DNA from: HXMU1420-13 sp963691715
Lineage (GTDB): Bacteria > Bacteroidota > Rhodothermia > Balneolales > Balneolaceae
Direction of reading: 5' to 3'
Length of the DNA: 64,000 bases
Assembly (NCBI GenBank): GCA_963691715.1
Contig: OY829281.1
Coordinates: 3,038,001-3,102,000 of the forward strand
The notes under the pieces: model-generated
Databases searched by the model: none
What the model was told of the DNA's origin: nothing
What the model saw: only the letters and a program-made list of their open reading frames with translations
Position numbers and translations under genes: made by a program
Shown: positions 63,809-64,000 of the stretch, one piece after another
Position numbering within the stretch: position 1 is the first letter of the stretch
How the letters are laid out: each line of letters begins with the position of its first letter

Positions 63809-64000
63809 ATGCTCACAGGCGAATTAAAGAATAAAGTAGATAAGATCTGGGAGACCCTTTGGACGGCAGGGATCTCCAACCCACTAACGGTGATTGAACA
63901 GTTAACCTACCTGTTGTTCATTAAAGGATTGGACGACCAACAGCTAAAAGCAGAGAAGAAGGCGGAGCGTACCCAAAAACCTATAGAGAGCCCTGTGTTC
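63809..64000 (+). CDS. hsdM: type I restriction-modification DNA methyltransferase HsdM, 5' end at window edge
   Basis: Sixty-four codons from the ATG at 63809 run to the window end. They read MLTGELKNKVDKIWETLW, then SNPLTVIEQLTYLLFIKGLDD, the characteristic HsdM_N helical domain of type I modification subunits, which with HsdS methylates the host site. Catalytic motifs lie beyond the edge, so completeness is unknown. It begins 2 bp after the 348-residue gene. The third-position base use in these codons looks GC-richer than in its neighbours. Confidence 0.85.
   Translation, partial: MLTGELKNKVDKIWETLWTAGISNPLTVIEQLTYLLFIKGLDDQQLKAEKKAERTQKPIESPVF

Noticed and set aside
1..64000. CRISPR array, intact tRNA, rRNA or riboswitch
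   Set aside because: No regularly spaced repeats were noticed, no full cloverleaf was recognised, and no known riboswitch core was seen; reading by eye cannot exclude a weak or atypical case.

Overview
The window is 64 kb of AT-rich bacterial chromosome, almost fully coding. The best taxonomic guess is the Balneolota/Rhodothermia side of the Bacteroidota. Supporting signs are a secreted protein ending in a type IX secretion sorting domain with the YPNPFNPST motif typical of those lineages, class II DAHP synthase, class II photolyase, CarboxypepD_reg/TonB-dependent receptor architecture, BlaI/M56 pairs and few strong Shine-Dalgarno sites. This is inferred from protein style; no rRNA gene is present to confirm it.

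Region by region. 1-293: cut-off 5' end of a REP-associated (IS200-like) transposase gene beside a REP-like palindrome. 0.3-9.8 kb: exported-protein and polysaccharide block (alpha/beta-hydrolase lipoprotein, small lipoprotein, a heparinase-II/III-like plus beta-helix protein split by an apparent frameshift, a glycan-binding-like lipoprotein, a Wzy/O-antigen-ligase-like membrane protein with TPRs). 9.9-17.9 kb, minus strand: purA, STAS protein, secF, secD, small membrane protein, uvrA. 18-27 kb: class II DAHP synthase, Hsp20, DegQ/HtrA protease, CxxC protein, clpB, alginate-export-type porin. 27-34 kb: M29 aminopeptidase, unusual ABC ATPase, acidic unknown protein, carboxyltransferase, PLP decarboxylase, thioesterase. 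34.1-40.3 kb: a complete-looking fatty-acid degradation operon (acyl-CoA ligase, FadN-type dehydrogenase/hydratase, thiolase, 2,4-dienoyl-CoA reductase). 40.4-44.3 kb: minus-strand genes ending in a BlaI/BlaR1-like pair whose sensor carries a TonB C-terminal domain. 44.4-60.3 kb: outer-membrane proteins, photolyase, rarA, FMN reductase, an OmpR-type two-component system plus a lone receiver, a lipoprotein/LytS/LytTR operon, a TonB-dependent receptor, a PfkB sugar kinase and a DUF2867-type SDR. 60.4-60.8 kb: a miniature flagellin-like protein.

From about 61.06 kb to the right edge the sequence looks like an integrated mobile element: a minus-strand terminator and a fragment like a tRNA 3' end, a tyrosine recombinase, a 348-residue protein with DNA-glycosylase-like (HhH-GPD) motifs, and 2 bp after it the start of a type I restriction-modification hsdM gene. 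This glycosylase-like/hsdM pair is the best candidate for an undescribed defence-related arrangement. The mini-flagellin, the split heparinase-like gene, the REP/transposase edge and a folded intergenic element after rarA are the other items most worth checking. No CRISPR array, rRNA gene or intact tRNA gene was seen.
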